The notes beneath the pieces are model-generated. The model was given only the letters and a program-made list of their open reading frames with translations. It was not told the origin of the DNA and searched no databases. Positions 52,201 to 54,883 of a stretch of DNA of 54,883 bases are shown piece after piece. The DNA comes from Clostridia bacterium (lineage in GTDB: Bacteria > Bacillota > Clostridia > Oscillospirales > CAG-272): positions 1 through 54,883 of the forward strand of contig JAGAPG010000012.1 of NCBI GenBank assembly GCA_017623355.1. Direction: 5' to 3'. Both the position numbers and the translations under genes were made by a program. The stretch's first letter is position 1. Every line of letters starts with the position of its first letter.

Positions 52201-53331
52201 ATGAGCAAAAATATTGACAACAAACCACGCGCATCTCTTACCGCTTCCGCAAAAAAGAGAAGCTCGGCTGGAAAAATCGTAGTTGTAGTACTTCTTGCAT
52301 TGGTTGCGATAGCTTCACTTTTGATGCTTATTGTTAAATTCCAAGCAGACGGATTGTATGACACTATTTCAAAAGGAATTGAATTTGATCCCGACAAGGT
52401 TGCTATAATAGAGAACACGGAAAAAGTAACATCTGCTCTTTCCAAGGATAAATATTATACCCAAGCAGATACTAACGAGGCTTATAAATCTGATATAGCG
52501 ATAGTAAAGGATAACTATATCGCCAACAGCACAAAGGCTTCTGAAAAGGAAAATATCTTTACATATGTATTGTACGGATTGGATGCCAATGAGGGCGGTC
52601 AAGCAGACATTATTACACTTATAAGTGTAAATAAAAAGGAAAATCAAATCCACTACGTATCTATAGCTCCCAATGCGCTTGTTTACATTCCCGATGTGGC
52701 AAACGGAGGCGTAGTTGGACCGCTTTATCATGCATATGATTTTGGTGGCGGTAACCTTCTTGTAAAGACAATTTCTCAAAACTTTGGCATTTACATTCAC
52801 GGATATGCAGAATTGAATTTGAAGGGTGCAGAAAACATTATTTCAGAGCTTGGTCCTGTGAAGATAAGTATGTCTGCCAAAGAGGTTGCAGAGTTTAACA
52901 AGGCAGTAGAGTCATACGACAACAGATATGATATAGAGGTTAACCCCATTGATTCTGCAACAGCAGGTGAATATGAGCTTGATGTTCAACAGGTTATGGC
53001 TTACATTCGCGGAGTTAATTCCGACAGACAAACCGCTGTATTTACGATAATGAAGGCAGCTGCTAAGAAAGCAATGAATGAGGGCTATGGCGAGTTCAAG
53101 GCTTTTGTTGAAAATATTCTTGGAGATGGAGTAACAGTTGCTATGGATAGAGACGATTATGATACTCTCGTTCAATCCGCTATGTTCTCTATGAGAAAGT
53201 ATCTTGAAAATGATATTGAAACATATATTTTCGGAGCTGAAACAAGAGAAAGCAAATCACTTGGTAACGTTTCATACTCAATGTATGATTATGAAGATGC
53301 TATCAATTCTCTTACAAAAGAAATCTATTAA
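52201..53331 (+). CDS. Degenerate LytR-CpsA-Psr-like membrane protein
   Basis: 376 residues: a basic cytoplasmic tail, one helix (~25-46) and an external domain. Residues ~121-300 follow the LCP fold order: TYVLYGLDAN...DIITLISVNKKENQIHYVSI, then IP, the LNLKGAENIISELGPVKI segment and VMAYIRGVNSDRQ. LCP enzymes attach teichoic acids or capsule to peptidoglycan using Asp and Arg residues. Here the usual GRSD is GQAD and the SIPRDT stretch is SIAPNA, so two Arg are lost while Asp128, Asp136 and a late Arg remain. It may bind but not transfer, or use another substrate. AAAGGAG precedes the ATG. Confidence 0.72.
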   Translation: MSKNIDNKPRASLTASAKKRSSAGKIVVVVLLALVAIASLLMLIVKFQADGLYDTISKGIEFDPDKVAIIENTEKVTSALSKDKYYTQADTNEAYKSDIAIVKDNYIANSTKASEKENIFTYVLYGLDANEGGQADIITLISVNKKENQIHYVSIAPNALVYIPDVANGGVVGPLYHAYDFGGGNLLVKTISQNFGIYIHGYAELNLKGAENIISELGPVKISMSAKEVAEFNKAVESYDNRYDIEVNPIDSATAGEYELDVQQVMAYIRGVNSDRQTAVFTIMKAAAKKAMNEGYGEFKAFVENILGDGVTVAMDRDDYDTLVQSAMFSMRKYLENDIETYIFGAETRESKSLGNVSYSMYDYEDAINSLTKEIY

Positions 53332-53335
53332 TAAT

Positions 53336-53362
53336 AAAAACGGCAGTATATCTGCCGTTTTC
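53336..53362 (+). terminator. Terminator after the LCP-like gene
   Basis: AAAACGGCAG (53337-53346) pairs with CTGCCGTTTT (53352-53361), loop TATAT. Confidence 0.88.
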
Positions 53363-53372
53363 TTATGAAAGG

Positions 53373-53405
53373 ATTGTCACCTTGATTCAAAGAAAAGGTG
53401 ACAAT
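53373..53405. promoter_or_regulatory. BirA operator candidate
   Basis: ATTGTCACC (53373-53381), exactly 15 bases, GGTGACAAT (53397-53405): a perfect 9-bp inverted repeat with the arrangement of known biotin operators (TTGTnAACC-N14/16-GGTTnACAA). The right arm overlaps the ribosome site of birA. Confidence 0.7.
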
Positions 53406-53411
53406 AATAAT

Positions 53412-54380
53412 ATGAATATCAAAGATAAGGTTTTAGAAATACTGTATACAAATATGGGTAAGAGCATTTCCGGTGAGGAAATCGCTGAAAAATTGAAAAT
53501 AAGCAGAAATAGTGTTTGGAAAGCAGTGAATACTCTAAGAAGCGAAGGAATAGAAATATCATCTCAAACTAATAAAGGATATATGTTATCGTTTGAAAAT
53601 GATGTTTTTTCCTCAGCTGCAATAAAAAAATATTTATATAGAGAGCATAATATAATTCTTATAGATGAGGTCATTTCCTCAAACACGGTTGCAAAGCAAT
53701 ATGCTTCCGAAAATGCAAAAGAGGGAACTGTAGTAATCGCAAAAAGACAGACATCCGGCAGAGGAAGAATGGGAAGAACGTTTATTTCTAATGAAGAAAA
53801 CGGACTTTATATGAGTATAATCTTGCGCCCGAACATATCTGTGCAGGAAAGTGTTTATATTACAGTTATGGGTGCGCTTGCTGTAACTAAGGCTATTGAA
53901 GAAACATCGAATAAAAAATGCGGAATAAAGTGGGTAAACGATATATTTATCGAAGAAAAAAAGGTCTGCGGTATTTTGACCGAGGCGTCGGTGAATTTTG
54001 AAAATGCTTCGTTAGAATATGCTGTTTTGGGGATTGGAGTTAATGTCGTACCACCCAAGGATGGATTTTCCGATGAAATTAAGGATATTGCCGGATCGAT
54101 ATTTTTTGATGCTCCAAAGGGATATAAGGCTCGCCTTTGCGCTCAAATAATAAATAATTTTTTTGATCTCTATTACAATGGTGATAAGAAAGAATATATA
54201 TCCTTATATCGGTCAAAATCAACTATTATAAATAAAAACATAGATGTTTATCGCGGTAATGAAATATTTTCGGGTAAATGTATAGATATAGATGAGGATG
54301 CAAATCTTGTAGTTGACATAGGAAACGGAGTTTTGAAATTTAATTCCGGAGAAGCGCGAGTGCGAAAAAATGAACCGTAA
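53412..54380 (+). CDS. birA: Bifunctional biotin ligase/biotin operon repressor
   Basis: 322 residues from ATG 53412 with AAAGGTGA upstream. The N-terminal winged helix (~1-60, ISGEEIAEKLKISRNSVWKAVNTLR) marks the regulatory BirA type. The ligase core has GRGRMGRTF (biotinyl-AMP loop, ~113-121), KWVNDIFI and KVCGILTE, and a C-terminal SH3-like domain completes it. It biotinylates carboxylase carrier proteins and, when loaded with biotinyl-AMP, binds operators. The candidate operator right before it suggests autorepression of birA-bioY. The stop overlaps bioY by 11 bases. A TTG start at 53382 would place the operator inside the gene. Confidence 0.95.
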   Translation: MNIKDKVLEILYTNMGKSISGEEIAEKLKISRNSVWKAVNTLRSEGIEISSQTNKGYMLSFENDVFSSAAIKKYLYREHNIILIDEVISSNTVAKQYASENAKEGTVVIAKRQTSGRGRMGRTFISNEENGLYMSIILRPNISVQESVYITVMGALAVTKAIEETSNKKCGIKWVNDIFIEEKKVCGILTEASVNFENASLEYAVLGIGVNVVPPKDGFSDEIKDIAGSIFFDAPKGYKARLCAQIINNFFDLYYNGDKKEYISLYRSKSTIINKNIDVYRGNEIFSGKCIDIDEDANLVVDIGNGVLKFNSGEARVRKNEP

Positions 54381-54883
54381 ATCCTTTAATATAAAAAACG
54401 TAGCTATTATCGGAATGCTTGTGGCGATAATATCTGTTGCTTCACAAATATCGATTCCTATGCCATCAATGGTTCCACTCACTGTTCAGATACTTCCTAT
54501 TGCTATTGCGGGATATTTGTTGGGAGCTAAATACGCAACGCTCACTGTAGTTGTATATATGTGTTTAGGTGCGTTGGGAGCCCCTGTATTTGCTTCGTTT
54601 AAAGGCGGAATATATGTTCTTTTTGGATACACCGGAGGATTTATATGGGGATTTATTATTATTGCAATAATCTGCGGTATTTTTAACGAGAAATCTATTC
54701 TGGCTTTGCCGCTTGGAATGATAGCGGTTATCCTGTCTCATATAATCGGAATTATTCAGTATATGATTATCGCAAAGGTTGATTTTATCAGAAGTTTTTT
54801 ATTAGTGTCATTACCTTATTTGATAAAGGATTTGCTACTTGTACCTATCGCATATTATATATCTCAAAAAATAAAAAAACAAA
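54370..54883 (+). CDS. bioY: Biotin ECF transporter S component, 3'-partial
   Basis: 171 codons to the window edge without a stop; BioY proteins are ~180-190 residues, so little is missing. The family pattern is clear: an N-terminal helix, PMPSMVPLTVQILPIAIAG, YMCLGALGAPVFASFKGG and LFGYTGGFIWGF, with six helices in total. BioY is the biotin-binding membrane subunit that works alone or with EcfA/EcfT. The ATG lies inside the end of birA, so ligase, repressor and transporter are cotranscribed: biotin import and use are under one control. Confidence 0.93.
   Translation, partial: MNRKSFNIKNVAIIGMLVAIISVASQISIPMPSMVPLTVQILPIAIAGYLLGAKYATLTVVVYMCLGALGAPVFASFKGGIYVLFGYTGGFIWGFIIIAIICGIFNEKSILALPLGMIAVILSHIIGIIQYMIIAKVDFIRSFLLVSLPYLIKDLLLVPIAYYISQKIKKQ

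Noticed and set aside
1-54883. tRNA, rRNA, CRISPR arrays, insertion sequences or phage genes
   Set aside because: I found no cloverleaf, repeat-spacer pattern, transposase or phage structural motif; only the ParB-like fragment at the left edge hints at mobile DNA.

Overview
The window looks like chromosomal DNA of a low-GC, strictly anaerobic Gram-positive bacterium of the class Clostridia, probably an uncultured gut-type lineage known from metagenomes. The signs are: vegetative promoters of the TTGACA-N17-TATAAT type, often with an extended -10 TGn; strong AGGAGG ribosome sites; a T-box, a lysine riboswitch and a tetrahydrofolate riboswitch; ECF-type vitamin transporters; a flavodiiron/rubredoxin/ferritin oxygen defence set; and a PyrK/PyrD class 1B pyrimidine pathway with PyrI. 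I see no tRNA, rRNA, CRISPR array, insertion sequence or prophage. TGA is a normal stop here (crp-like gene, pyrD, dapA).

Layout. 1-2.9 kb: the left edge carries a ParB-like DNA-binding fragment joined in frame to a domain that recurs in the next gene, an ECF-like sigma factor with a long C-terminal extension; the join may be a recombination or an assembly chimera. 3.0-7.3 kb: a leftward operon (D-lactate dehydrogenase, flavodiiron-flavin reductase-rubredoxin fusion, ferritin, rubredoxin) is divergent from a Cys-rich Crp/Fnr regulator, with a palindrome placed to control both. 7.4-14.3 kb: housekeeping and small unknown genes, an ABC exporter pair, a HAD phosphatase gene broken by one in-frame TGA, and glycerate kinase.

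14.4-22.4 kb is the most unusual part: a seven-gene operon with one promoter and one terminator. It encodes two adenylate-forming acyl ligases (one with a C-terminal carrier domain), a free acyl carrier protein, two PlsC-type acyltransferases, an MFS_2-type transporter and a fusion of an LRAT-like domain to an Sfp-type phosphopantetheinyl transferase. It reads as a self-contained pathway that activates fatty acids, loads them on carriers, transfers them to an unknown acceptor and moves the product. A secreted BspA-like protein follows.

24.5-33.3 kb: the pyrimidine operon pyrC-carB-pyrK-pyrD-pyrF-pyrE-pyrB-pyrI, without carA. 33.3-36.6 kb: dapA-dapB-lysA behind a lysine riboswitch. 36.7-38.8 kb: thrS behind a threonine T-box. 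39.4-43.2 kb: a leftward metal operon (DUF3299-like lipoprotein, FtsX-type permease with a His-rich loop, ATPase, ArsP-type permease) under a Fur/Zur-like operator. 43.2-45.3 kb: a THF riboswitch and a FolT-FolC fusion. 45.3-49.6 kb: a small polysaccharide export and synthesis operon. 49.6-54.9 kb: mtaB, an RluA-type pseudouridine synthase, a degenerate LytR-CpsA-Psr protein, and birA-bioY behind a likely BirA operator; bioY runs off the right edge.
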